Origin: CAYPNF01 sp964411985
GTDB lineage: Bacteria > Verrucomicrobiota > Verrucomicrobiia > Limisphaerales > J093
Length of the DNA: 42,117 bases
NCBI GenBank assembly: GCA_964411985.1
Contig: CAYPNF010000066.1
Location: forward strand, 1 to 42,117
Direction: 5' to 3'
The notes under the pieces were generated by a model, which saw nothing but the letters and a program-made list of their open reading frames with translations, had not been told where the DNA came from and did not search any database. A program made the position numbers and the translations under genes. Shown here one piece after another: positions 16,005 through 23,970 of this stretch (position 1 is the stretch's first letter; every line of letters starts with the position of its first letter).

Positions 16005-17150
16005 GTGTCCAGAAGAGCTTTGTCATCTGAGGTAACACGACTGTTGGCGGACCTTGTCTCGATTCCGAGCGTCAACCCATCCCTGCCTTGTCAGGATGCG
16101 CGGTTGACAGGCGAGCAACCGGTGGCGGATTTTCTCCAGGGCCAGGCGCGAAAAGCGGGTCTCGAGGCGGAATTGCAGCCCATCCTTCCGGGGCGCGCGA
16201 ACCTGCTCGTGCGACTCCGCCCCCAGGGCCGGGCCCGGCGGCGAGTTCTCTTGGCTCCGCACCTGGACACCGTGGACGCTCCCGAATCGTCGTTTCGGCC
16301 GGTGATCAAGGCGGGGAGACTCTACGGCCGGGGATCGGTGGACACAAAAGCAAGCGTTGCGGCCATGTTCTCGGCGCTCTGCCGGTTGGCGAAAGCTGGA
16401 CCCCGGCCATTGACCACGGAGATTGTGTTCGCCGGTCTGATTGACGAGGAGAATGAGCAGCTAGGCTCGCGTTTTCTGGCGTCCTGCGGATGCAGAGCCG
16501 ACCTGGCCATCGTGGGTGAGCCCACGGACCTGAAAGTCGTCACCGCACATAAGGGGAATCTCTGGGTTTACATTGAGACACGAGGTCGGGCGGCACACGG
16601 GTCGACACCTCACCTTGGCCGGAACGCTGTGCACCTTGCGGCCAAGATCGTGGAGCTGGTGGAAACCAGGTACGCCCTTGCCCTGGGGAAGAAACGACAC
16701 CCGCTGCTGGGCAGTCCCACGGTCAACGTCGGTTTCATCCAAGGGGGAACTCAGCCAAATATAGTTCCGGACCGATGCCGGGTTGGAATCGATCGTCGCA
16801 CGGTCCCGGGTGAGACTGATGCACTGGTGCTTCGGGAATTGCGCAGCCTGCTGAGGAGCCAAGGAATCCGCGCGTCCATCTCGAGCGCCAAGGCCGCCCC
16901 CTGCTGGCCCTTGGAAACCAGTTCAGACCTGCCCTTGGTGCGCCGGTTCCTGAATGCCGTCGGCCAGTCAGAGCCGGTTGGGGTGGATTACTTCTGTGAT
17001 GCCTCCATCCTGGCGCACGCGCGGATTCCCAGCGTGGTGTTTGGGCCGGGCAGCATTGCCCAAGCCCATACGGCCGACGAATGGGTTTCGCTGGCGTCGG
17101 TGGAGAGCGCGGAACGGCTGCTGACCCGATTCCTCTCCGAGCTGGATTGA
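16005..17150 (+). CDS. M20-family metallopeptidase / amidohydrolase (ArgE/DapE-like)
   Basis: A 381-residue zinc-dependent hydrolase of the acetylornithine deacetylase / succinyl-diaminopimelate desuccinylase / carboxypeptidase G2 group. Metal ligands and catalytic residues are visible: His86 and Asp88 in APHLDTVDA, bridging Asp113 in RGSVDTKAS, catalytic Glu148-Glu149 in DEENEQLGS, Glu172 in VGEPTD, dimerisation-domain His198 in RAAHGS, and the C-terminal His in QAHTADEWV. The sequence does not settle which N-acyl substrate is used. The GTG start at 16005 lies just after a good promoter. It stands alone, divergent from mutS and convergent with rho, with only 34 bp between the two ends. Confidence 0.85.
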   Translation: MSRRALSSEVTRLLADLVSIPSVNPSLPCQDARLTGEQPVADFLQGQARKAGLEAELQPILPGRANLLVRLRPQGRARRRVLLAPHLDTVDAPESSFRPVIKAGRLYGRGSVDTKASVAAMFSALCRLAKAGPRPLTTEIVFAGLIDEENEQLGSRFLASCGCRADLAIVGEPTDLKVVTAHKGNLWVYIETRGRAAHGSTPHLGRNAVHLAAKIVELVETRYALALGKKRHPLLGSPTVNVGFIQGGTQPNIVPDRCRVGIDRRTVPGETDALVLRELRSLLRSQGIRASISSAKAAPCWPLETSSDLPLVRRFLNAVGQSEPVGVDYFCDASILAHARIPSVVFGPGSIAQAHTADEWVSLASVESAERLLTRFLSELD

Positions 17151-17184
17151 GCTCAGAGAGGGAATGGAGCGGCCGTTGCGGGGA

Positions 17185-18828
17185 CTACTGGCCCACGTTT
17201 CCCATCGAGAGGAGAAACTCGATGTTGTGCTTCGTCTTCTTGAGCTTGTTCAGCAGAAGCTCCATCGCTTCCACCGGAGGTACGCCCGTGAGCGCACGGC
17301 GGAGAGTCACGACGCGGCTCAATTCGTCCGGGTGGTAGAGTAGCTCTTCCTTCCTGGTACCGGATCTTTCGATGTTGATCGACGGGAAAATGCGGCGGTC
17401 TACCAAGGCTCGATCCAAATGCACTTCCATGTTCCCGGTGCCTTTGAACTCCTCAAAGATCACTTCATCCATCCGCGAACCGGTGTCCACCAGCGCGGTC
17501 GCCATGATGGTGAGCGACCCACCTTCCTCGATGTTACGCGCGGCGCCAAAGAACCGTTTTGGCTTGTGGAGAGCATTGGCGTCCACACCGCCGGAAAGAA
17601 TCTTTCCGGAATGAGGCTGAACGGTGTTGTAGGCGCGAGCCAAACGGGTGATGGAATCCAGCAGGATGACCACGTCACGTTTGTGCTCGACCATGCGGCG
17701 GGCTTTTTCGATCACCATCTCGGCCACCTGAACGTGGCGCTCGGGGGGTTCGTCGAAAGTGGAGCTGACCACCTCAGCGGGCTTGCAGCTCCGTTCCATG
17801 TCCGTGACTTCTTCCGGGCGCTCGTCAATGAGCAGGATGAACAGGTACGCTTCGGGATTGTTCTTGATGATGGCGTTGGCCAGTTTCTGGAGCAGGACGG
17901 TCTTGCCCGTACGAGGAGGGGCCACAATCAGGCCGCGGGTGCCTTTGCCAATCGGACAGACCAAATCCAGCACGCGGGTGGAGAGCTCGTCCGCCGCCGT
18001 TTCCAGGATGAATCGCCGATTGGGAAAGAGCGGCGTGAGGTTATCAAAGTGGGTCTTGTCCTTGGCCTTGTCGGGATCTTCCTTGTCGACCGCTTCGATC
18101 TTCAGCAGCGCAAAGAACTTCTCCTTTTCTTTGGGGGGACGAATCTGACCAGCGACCAGGTCACCGGTCTGCAGATCGAACCGCCGGATCTGGGAGGGCG
18201 AAACGTAGACGTCTTCCGGGCAGGGAAGGTAATTGAAACTCTGGGAGCGCAGGAAGCCGAAGCCTTCGGACAGGATTTCCAGCACGCCTTCAGCGAAGAG
18301 AATGCCGTTCCTCTCGGCGTTCTTTTGGAGGATCTGGAAGATCACCTCGTGCTTCTTCATGGTGCCGAAGTTCTCGACACCCCATTCCTTCGCCATTTGG
18401 GTTAAGTCAGCGATGCTGAGACCCTGGAGATGAGCGATGTTGATGGTGATACCCGGCGGGCTTGGTTTGGCGGGGACGGGCGGTGCCTTAGGGCTCGCCT
18501 CTTCCTGGGCTGCCACGGGGCGCTGTCGGCCTTGTTCTTGGGGCCTTCCCTTGGGCTGCGGCCCCCGGTGACGGTGATCGTGCCCTGGATGAGGCCGGGG
18601 AGCTGGGGCGGGTGCACGCTCGGGCTCAGGCATCGGTGCAGGGGCTGGCGTCGGTGGTGCCTCTTCCGCCATGGGCGGGGTCGGCAGCGGTGGCGGGGGT
18701 GGGGGAGTTAAAGCTAAGGGGAGCTCAGGCGCCTCCTCGGTCGAGGGGGCTGGCGCAGCCGCTTTCGGGGAACGTTTGCGCGCCTCGGGTTTTGGGCCCT
18801 TTCCTGCGGGCTTCTTCGGACTCGGCAT
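17185..18828 (-). CDS. rho: Transcription termination factor Rho with long disordered N-terminal extension
   Basis: A 547-residue ATP-dependent RNA helicase. Residues 131-165 are the Rho N-terminal helical domain, about 171-245 the RNA-binding cold-shock fold (GFGFLRS, CPEDVYVSPSQIRRF). The ATPase has Walker A APPRTGKT (303-310), LLIDERPEEVTDM, the Q-loop region and the catalytic stretch VLVDTGSRMDEVIFEEFKG-like (here TALVDTGSRMDEVIF). The enzyme core is complete. Residues 1-125 are extra compared with the 419-residue E. coli protein: Pro/Ala-rich, with a basic His/Arg/Gln part at 80-110, probably disordered and RNA-binding. A minus-strand TATAAC at 18873-18878 could be its -10 element, without a clear -35. 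Confidence 0.96.
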   Translation of the reverse strand: MPSPKKPAGKGPKPEARKRSPKAAAPAPSTEEAPELPLALTPPPPPPLPTPPMAEEAPPTPAPAPMPEPERAPAPAPRPHPGHDHRHRGPQPKGRPQEQGRQRPVAAQEEASPKAPPVPAKPSPPGITINIAHLQGLSIADLTQMAKEWGVENFGTMKKHEVIFQILQKNAERNGILFAEGVLEILSEGFGFLRSQSFNYLPCPEDVYVSPSQIRRFDLQTGDLVAGQIRPPKEKEKFFALLKIEAVDKEDPDKAKDKTHFDNLTPLFPNRRFILETAADELSTRVLDLVCPIGKGTRGLIVAPPRTGKTVLLQKLANAIIKNNPEAYLFILLIDERPEEVTDMERSCKPAEVVSSTFDEPPERHVQVAEMVIEKARRMVEHKRDVVILLDSITRLARAYNTVQPHSGKILSGGVDANALHKPKRFFGAARNIEEGGSLTIMATALVDTGSRMDEVIFEEFKGTGNMEVHLDRALVDRRIFPSINIERSGTRKEELLYHPDELSRVVTLRRALTGVPPVEAMELLLNKLKKTKHNIEFLLSMGNVGQ

Positions 18829-18979
18829 AAATGTAAAGATGTTCCAGCGGATGAATGTCCGCCTTTCTTCGGGTTATAAATCTCTATCCTCAACCGGCCT
18901 TCGGTAGGGACTTGCTCCTGGAACGAACAAGGACCCTTCCGGGGGGCTCTGGAGAAAGCGTATTTGTGGCCGGACCTTG

Positions 18980-21142
18980 CTAATAAGGCAAGGGGAAACG
19001 AGCGGTCAATTCATGGACACGCTCGCACACCTTCGCTGCCGCGTCAAGATTCTTGATGTCCAGGAGGACCTCGCTGATCATGTCGCCGATCGCCGGCATC
19101 TCCGTCTCTTTCATGCCGCGGGTCGTTACCGCAGGGGTGCCTAGGCGGATTCCACTCGCCTGGAACGGCGAGCGAGTCTCGAAGGGGATCGTATTCTTAT
19201 TGACCGTGATTCCGGCGGCATCGAGGGCGATCTGGCATTCCTTGCCCGTGATCCCTCTGGCACCCACATCCACCAGCATGAGGTGATTGTCCGTCCCGCC
19301 ACTCACCAAGCGGAACCCATTGCGTTTCATGCTGTCCGCCAAAGCCTTGGAATTCTTCAGGATCTGGTGTTGGTAGCCTTTGAAACCGGGTTGAAGGGCT
19401 TCGTGGAAACAGACCGCCTTGGCTGCGATGACGTGCATGAGCGGGCCGCCTTGGATCCCTGGAAAAACCTGGGAATCAATTTCTTTGGCGTATTTCTCCT
19501 TGCACAGAATGAGGCCTCCCCGGGGCCCTCGCAAAGTCTTGTGCGTCGTCGTCGTGACGAAATCCGCAAAGGGGACCGGACTTGGGTGGAGCCCGGCCGC
19601 AACGAGGCCTGCGATATGGGCGATATCCGCCAAGAGCATAGCCCCGACTTCTCGCGCGATCTCTCCCATGCGCTCGAACTGAATGATGCGTGGGTAAGCA
19701 CTGGCGCCCACGGTGATCATCTTGGGCCGCTGCTCGCGAGCTACCTGCGCCAGTTGATCGTAGTCGATCAGCTCGTCGTCTTTCCGGACCCCGTAATGAA
19801 TCACTTCAAAGAAACGCCCCGAGAAGTTGGCCTTGTTCCCGTGGGTAAGGTGGCCACCGTGACTCAGGTCCATGGTGAGGATTCTGTCCCCAGGCTTGAG
19901 GAAGGAGAAGTAGACGGCCATATTGGCCCCACTGCCGGAGTGAGGCTGCACATTGGCATGCTCTGCCCCAAAGAGTTGCTTGGCACGCTCCACCGCGAGT
20001 TGCTCGGCGCTGTCGACATTCTCGCAGCCGCCGTACCAGCGCTTTTTGGGATACCCTTCGGCGTACTTGTTGGTCAACACCGACCCTTGAGCCTCCATGA
20101 CCGCCAGGCTGGTGAAATTCTCGCTGGCGATCAGCTCGATGCCCTCCTGCTGGCGGCGTCGCTCTTGCTTCACGATGGATGCTATTTCGGGATCGACCGC
20201 AGCCAGGGAGAGCGCAGTGATTTGGCGGTTTTCAACCTTGTTCACGCGGCGTTCATGTCGCCCGCCTTCGAACGAAGTGGAGAGGAAAGTATCCACCACG
20301 GACTTGGCCTGATCCAAGGTCAGGAACTTGGCCCCAAGACAGAGTACGTTGGCATCGTTGTGGCTGCGCGCCAGCGAGGCCATCTCGACGTTCAGAACCG
20401 TGGCAGCCCGGATTCCCGGTGTCTTATTCGCGCTGATGCATACCCCTACCCCGGTCGAGCAAACAAGGATCCCCAAGTCCGGTTCGTGGGACGCCACCTT
20501 CTCTGCCACTTTGCTGGCATAGTCCGGGTAATCGACGGATTGCGGGGAGGAAGTGCCTACATCCTCAACATGCAAACCTTTGCTCTGCAAATACTTCTTC
20601 AATTCTTCCTTGAGGCCGAACCCGGCGTGGTCGGCCCCTAGGATTACACTGCCAATTTGGTCCTGCTGTTGTGACGAGTTTGCACCTTGCTGTTCCATAA
20701 AAGTAAGCATGGAGAGGATTCCTTCTTCGATTTCATCCCGGCAGTGAACGTAGACTTCGTAGGACTCGCCGATAGGATCGGAGATGTCTTTCCCAAAATA
20801 ATCGAGCGTATCATCAAACTCCCTCAATACGAACGTCTTCTCTGCTGCCTGGGGGTAAAGAAGAATGATGGACTCCACGTGGCTATGCGTGAGGCCAAAA
20901 ATGAAGTCGGCTGCGTCTACCAAGGCCGAATTGAGGGCGCGGCTTCGCTGACGGGAGATATCGATCCCCATTTCCTTCATGGCCCTCACCGCGTGGGCGC
21001 TGGGAGCCTGCCCGTCTATCGCCCCCACTCCAGCCGACAAGACCTGGTACTTCCCGGTGTTCCGGGTCAGATGACGGAACAGCCCCTCCGCCATCGGGCT
21101 TCGGCAGATGTTACCGGTGCAAACAAACAGGATGGTCTTCAT
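18980..21142 (-). CDS. Three-enzyme fusion: LMW phosphatase - ribose-5-phosphate isomerase B - serine hydroxymethyltransferase
   Basis: One uninterrupted 720-residue frame joins three complete enzymes. Residues 1-150: low-molecular-weight protein phosphatase with P-loop CTGNICRS (Cys8, Arg14) and general acid Asp122 in SDPIGESY. Residues 164-303: RpiB, with DHAGFGLK (Asp171-His172), Cys228 in VCSTGVGV and HNDANVLCLG. Residues about 312-720: GlyA, 409 residues, near the usual 417, with PLP-binding Asp506 and His509 in DIAHIAGL and Schiff-base Lys535 in TTTHKTLRGP. The first linker is Gln/Ser-rich; the second is almost absent. Bacillus carries these genes in the same order as separate neighbours (ywlE, ywlF, ywlG, glyA), so the fusion probably arose by joining an operon. 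Roles: phosphoprotein dephosphorylation, pentose phosphate interconversion, and glycine/one-carbon supply. Confidence 0.93.
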   Translation of the reverse strand: MKTILFVCTGNICRSPMAEGLFRHLTRNTGKYQVLSAGVGAIDGQAPSAHAVRAMKEMGIDISRQRSRALNSALVDAADFIFGLTHSHVESIILLYPQAAEKTFVLREFDDTLDYFGKDISDPIGESYEVYVHCRDEIEEGILSMLTFMEQQGANSSQQQDQIGSVILGADHAGFGLKEELKKYLQSKGLHVEDVGTSSPQSVDYPDYASKVAEKVASHEPDLGILVCSTGVGVCISANKTPGIRAATVLNVEMASLARSHNDANVLCLGAKFLTLDQAKSVVDTFLSTSFEGGRHERRVNKVENRQITALSLAAVDPEIASIVKQERRRQQEGIELIASENFTSLAVMEAQGSVLTNKYAEGYPKKRWYGGCENVDSAEQLAVERAKQLFGAEHANVQPHSGSGANMAVYFSFLKPGDRILTMDLSHGGHLTHGNKANFSGRFFEVIHYGVRKDDELIDYDQLAQVAREQRPKMITVGASAYPRIIQFERMGEIAREVGAMLLADIAHIAGLVAAGLHPSPVPFADFVTTTTHKTLRGPRGGLILCKEKYAKEIDSQVFPGIQGGPLMHVIAAKAVCFHEALQPGFKGYQHQILKNSKALADSMKRNGFRLVSGGTDNHLMLVDVGARGITGKECQIALDAAGITVNKNTIPFETRSPFQASGIRLGTPAVTTRGMKETEMPAIGDMISEVLLDIKNLDAAAKVCERVHELTARFPLPY

Positions 21143-21197
21143 GCCAGCGAAAACGGGGTCAAGTTGGAGTCGGCTGGGAAAATCGTCAACGGTTAAT

Positions 21198-22271
21198 TCA
21201 AGAGCCCTTGGTTTGCCGAACTACAGCCAAACCTTTGAGGAGGTCGAGCGCCCGGGCCAAGGCCGGATCAGAAACAACCCGAGGCTCCTCAGCCTTAGTC
21301 TGGAGCACAGCACCGGGGATAAGCCGTTCCAGGTCCTCCCCCTGGTTCTCTCTCCGCATGCGAACCAGTTCCGCTTCATTCAGTCGGTTGAGGCGGAGAC
21401 CTGCTCCCGAATTGGTCCTCCCCCCTGCACCGCCCGACGCAGCCGTTCTTAGCGTGAGCCGGTAGGGATCCGCTAGAAAGAGACGCTCCTCTTCCTGGCT
21501 GACGGTCACGGAGATATCGGGTTGGAGTCCGGTGCTGGGTATAGGCTTCCCGTCCCCCAGTTTCACTTCGGTTACGGCGATTTCGATCTGCTGGGTTGTG
21601 CTTAACGTAAAGGACTGGAAGACAGCGGCTTTTCCGGAGGTGGAGCCACCCAGAAGCAGTCCGCATTCCGCCGCGCGCAGTGTGCCGGCGAGGGCTTCCG
21701 AAGCTCCCCAGGTCTCGTGGTTGACCAGGATCGCCAGCGGCGCGCCGAAGCGATGGGTCTGGGCTTGGGAGCTCACCACCCCCTGACCCCAGTCAAGCAG
21801 CGGCTTCACCTCGGAAACGAACAAACCGGCGATCTCCGCCGCAGCGGCGTAGTCTGTCCCCCCGGAAAACCGGAGATCCAGGACAAGTCCTTTCAGGCTG
21901 TTGGTGCCCTCCAACTTACGAATGGCTTCCTCCAACTCCGGGCGGAGCCCCGCCTGGATGGCTCGAAAACGCACGTACCCATAGGAACCATCGAACAACG
22001 AGGAGTGTTCCAGGCAGTTGGTGCAGGGTTCGTTCGACTTTGCGGGTGGGGTGAGAAAAACCCTCGGGTACAGCTTCTCCAAGATAGCCTCTACCGCCGC
22101 CTTATCCAGGTCCACCGGGCTCATTCCCGCCAAATTGGTGCGAAGCGTGGAAAGAAGCTCCCCAGGGGAAACCTCGGCAGCTTGGGGCGAGGAGAGAACC
22201 AGACCCAGGGCGCAGACACTAGCGAGAACAAACGTCGTTGGGGATGGCGGTGGGGAAAAGACCCGGTTCAT
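21198..22271 (-). CDS. Secreted S41-family (C-terminal processing) peptidase, PDZ-less
   Basis: A 357-residue protein with a signal peptide (MNRVFSPPPSPTT...SSPQA). The S41 core shows LKGLVLDLRFSGG, then HETWGASEAL with nucleophile Ser191 and LLGGSTSGKA with general base Lys214 (numbered from ATG 22271). GLQPDISV near the end is also typical of tail-specific proteases. No PDZ domain is recognisable, and the N-terminal part is short, with a CXXC pair (CTNC). It probably acts in the periplasm on exported proteins; substrates are unknown. The ATG at 22271 is preferred to 22319 because it opens the signal peptide. It lies between purD and the fusion gene on the same strand, with 92-bp and 55-bp gaps. 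Confidence 0.82.
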   Translation of the reverse strand: MNRVFSPPPSPTTFVLASVCALGLVLSSPQAAEVSPGELLSTLRTNLAGMSPVDLDKAAVEAILEKLYPRVFLTPPAKSNEPCTNCLEHSSLFDGSYGYVRFRAIQAGLRPELEEAIRKLEGTNSLKGLVLDLRFSGGTDYAAAAEIAGLFVSEVKPLLDWGQGVVSSQAQTHRFGAPLAILVNHETWGASEALAGTLRAAECGLLLGGSTSGKAAVFQSFTLSTTQQIEIAVTEVKLGDGKPIPSTGLQPDISVTVSQEEERLFLADPYRLTLRTAASGGAGGRTNSGAGLRLNRLNEAELVRMRRENQGEDLERLIPGAVLQTKAEEPRVVSDPALARALDLLKGLAVVRQTKGS

Positions 22272-22363
22272 GGCTCGTTTTTGGGAAATGAAAATCTTCA
22301 CCGGCGACGGAAAGCACAACGACCCTTCCGGCCAGTTTGCCCCGTTGCTAATACATTGTTTGC

Positions 22364-23653
22364 TTATAACGCTTTGGAGGCAATATCACGTCGGTAATGC
22401 GCGCCCTCGAAGCGGATTTTCTCGACCGCAGTATACGCGGCCTTTTTGGCTTTGGCGAGTGTTTCCGCCCAGGACGTTACCCCGAGGACCCGACCTCCAC
22501 TGGTGACGACCTGGCCATCGGCAAGAGTGGTGCCGGCATGGAACACTTTGGCATTGGGAAGAGTCCCAGCCTCCTCCAGCCCCTGGATGGGTTTCCCTTT
22601 CGAATAAGCCCCCGGATAGCCTCCCGAGGCCATCACTACGCATACCGACGAGGTGGGCGACCAACGGAGGGGGCAGCGGTCCAAGGTGCCATCGAGACAA
22701 GCCTCCAGCACTTCCACCAAATCGTTCTCCAGCCGGGTGAGGTAGACCTGGGTTTCCGGGTCGCCGAAGCGGGCGTTGAATTCAAGGACTTTGGCTCCCT
22801 GGGAGGTGAGCATGATCCCAGGGTAAAGGACGCCCCGGTAGTCAATCCCTTCCGCCTGACAGCCTTTTAGCCAGGGGACGAGGATCTGTTGGTGGAGTTG
22901 GACCAGTTCGGCCTCGGATACGAAGGGGGTGGGGGAGTAGGTGCCCATTCCCCCGGTGTTGAGCCCTTGGTCGCCATCGAGCGCGCGCTTGTGATCCTGG
23001 CTGGTGGGGAAGAGCTGGGCCTGGCGACCGTCGCACAAGGCGTGCAGGGAGACCTCAATTCCCTCGAGGAATTCCTGGATTACCACTTGCGCTCCAGCAG
23101 CGCCAAAGCTCTTCTTGACCAGAACCTCGTCGATGGCTGCGTTTGCCTCCGCAAGGCTCTGACAAATCAAGACACCCTTCCCCAGTGCCAGTCCGTCGGC
23201 CTTGACTGCGCACTTGCCATCCAAAGAAGCGGCGAAACTACGCGCCGGAGCCGGGTCCGCAAAGGTACCCGATTTCGCAGTGGGAATCCCATGCCTCTCC
23301 ATAAACTGTTGAGAGAAAGCTTTCGAAGCCTCGAACTGTGCGGCCTTGCGATTGGGCCCCCAGATGCGAAATCCATGATGCTGAAACAGGTCCACTACCC
23401 CAAGAGCGAGCGGATTGTCTGGGCCCACCACCGTCAGGTCGGGTTTGTGTTCCTGGGCGAACTGGAGCAGGCCAGGGAGATCCTCTGCGCCCAGGGCCAC
23501 ACATTCCACAGGAGAGTTGTTCCGGGCCAGCCGTTCCATACCGATCCCTGCATTTCCCGGCGCGCACCACAACTTCGTGGGGTGCTGGGACTGGGCGAGT
23601 TTCCAGACGATGGCATGTTCACGTCCGCCGGAGCCGATGACCAGGATCTTCAT
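22364..23653 (-). CDS. purD: Phosphoribosylamine-glycine ligase
   Basis: A 429-residue ATP-grasp enzyme for the second step of purine synthesis, joining glycine to phosphoribosylamine. It begins MKILVIGSGGREHA, the family opening. GPDNPLALG, GPNRKAAQFEASK, AVKADGLALGKGV, QDHKRALDGDQGLNTGGMG and LEFNARFGDPETQ (metal and ATP site) follow in the expected order, at full family length. The start at 23653 is clear from these motifs; an upstream reading from 23728 adds unrelated residues. It is the first gene of a minus-strand series purD, S41 protease, fusion, rho. Glycine made by the GlyA part of the fusion is a substrate of this enzyme, which makes the clustering sensible. Confidence 0.96.
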   Translation of the reverse strand: MKILVIGSGGREHAIVWKLAQSQHPTKLWCAPGNAGIGMERLARNNSPVECVALGAEDLPGLLQFAQEHKPDLTVVGPDNPLALGVVDLFQHHGFRIWGPNRKAAQFEASKAFSQQFMERHGIPTAKSGTFADPAPARSFAASLDGKCAVKADGLALGKGVLICQSLAEANAAIDEVLVKKSFGAAGAQVVIQEFLEGIEVSLHALCDGRQAQLFPTSQDHKRALDGDQGLNTGGMGTYSPTPFVSEAELVQLHQQILVPWLKGCQAEGIDYRGVLYPGIMLTSQGAKVLEFNARFGDPETQVYLTRLENDLVEVLEACLDGTLDRCPLRWSPTSSVCVVMASGGYPGAYSKGKPIQGLEEAGTLPNAKVFHAGTTLADGQVVTSGGRVLGVTSWAETLAKAKKAAYTAVEKIRFEGAHYRRDIASKAL

Positions 23654-23970
23654 GTGCGGGCTCCATGAAACAAAAAGGGGCGTGGGAGGAAAAGAGAATT
23701 GTGCCGGAGAGGCCTGGGATGGGTCCAACGCCCTCGGTCATCGTCCCTTATCCCTCGCGGTCGTCCTGATGTTCGTGGTCGTTCTCGTCGTCGTTCTCGT
23801 CCTCGAAGCCGTGGCTTCCACTCAATTGCCGAGGAGGGGGGACGAGCACGAGAACGAAGGAAGAAGGAGGGTTGGATCCAACTTATCTCTGGCTATTTTG
23901 TTTTTTTACGATTATCATAAGCGTCGCTTGTTTGGCCCTCCCCTCCAGGGTGGCCTCCTGAGTTGCGTTC
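23654..23970. repeat. Divergent intergenic region with TCGT-rich inverted repeat
   Basis: These 317 bp between purD and the giant kinase gene contain no gene. A pyrimidine-rich TCGT/TCCTCG tract (23761-23804) meets a purine-rich tract. Arms 23791-23804 and 23844-23857 pair at 13 of 14 positions, and a second hairpin, GAAGCC gt GGCTTC (23805-23818), nests between them. The final 100 bp are A/T-richer and hold a candidate promoter for the kinase gene. Confidence 0.65.
23872..23899 (+). promoter_or_regulatory. Candidate promoter of the giant kinase operon
   Basis: TTGGAT (23872-23877), 16-bp spacer, TATTTT (23894-23899), in an A/T-rich island. An imperfect 15-bp dyad, TTACGATTATCATAA (23906-23920; 6 of 7 arm positions pair), sits at the predicted start of transcription and could be an operator. 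Both are inferred from sequence only. Confidence 0.35.

Noticed and set aside
19283..20641. Plus-strand open frame of 452 codons opposite the fusion gene
   Set aside because: It is antisense to clearly coding RpiB and GlyA sequence and has no domain of its own.
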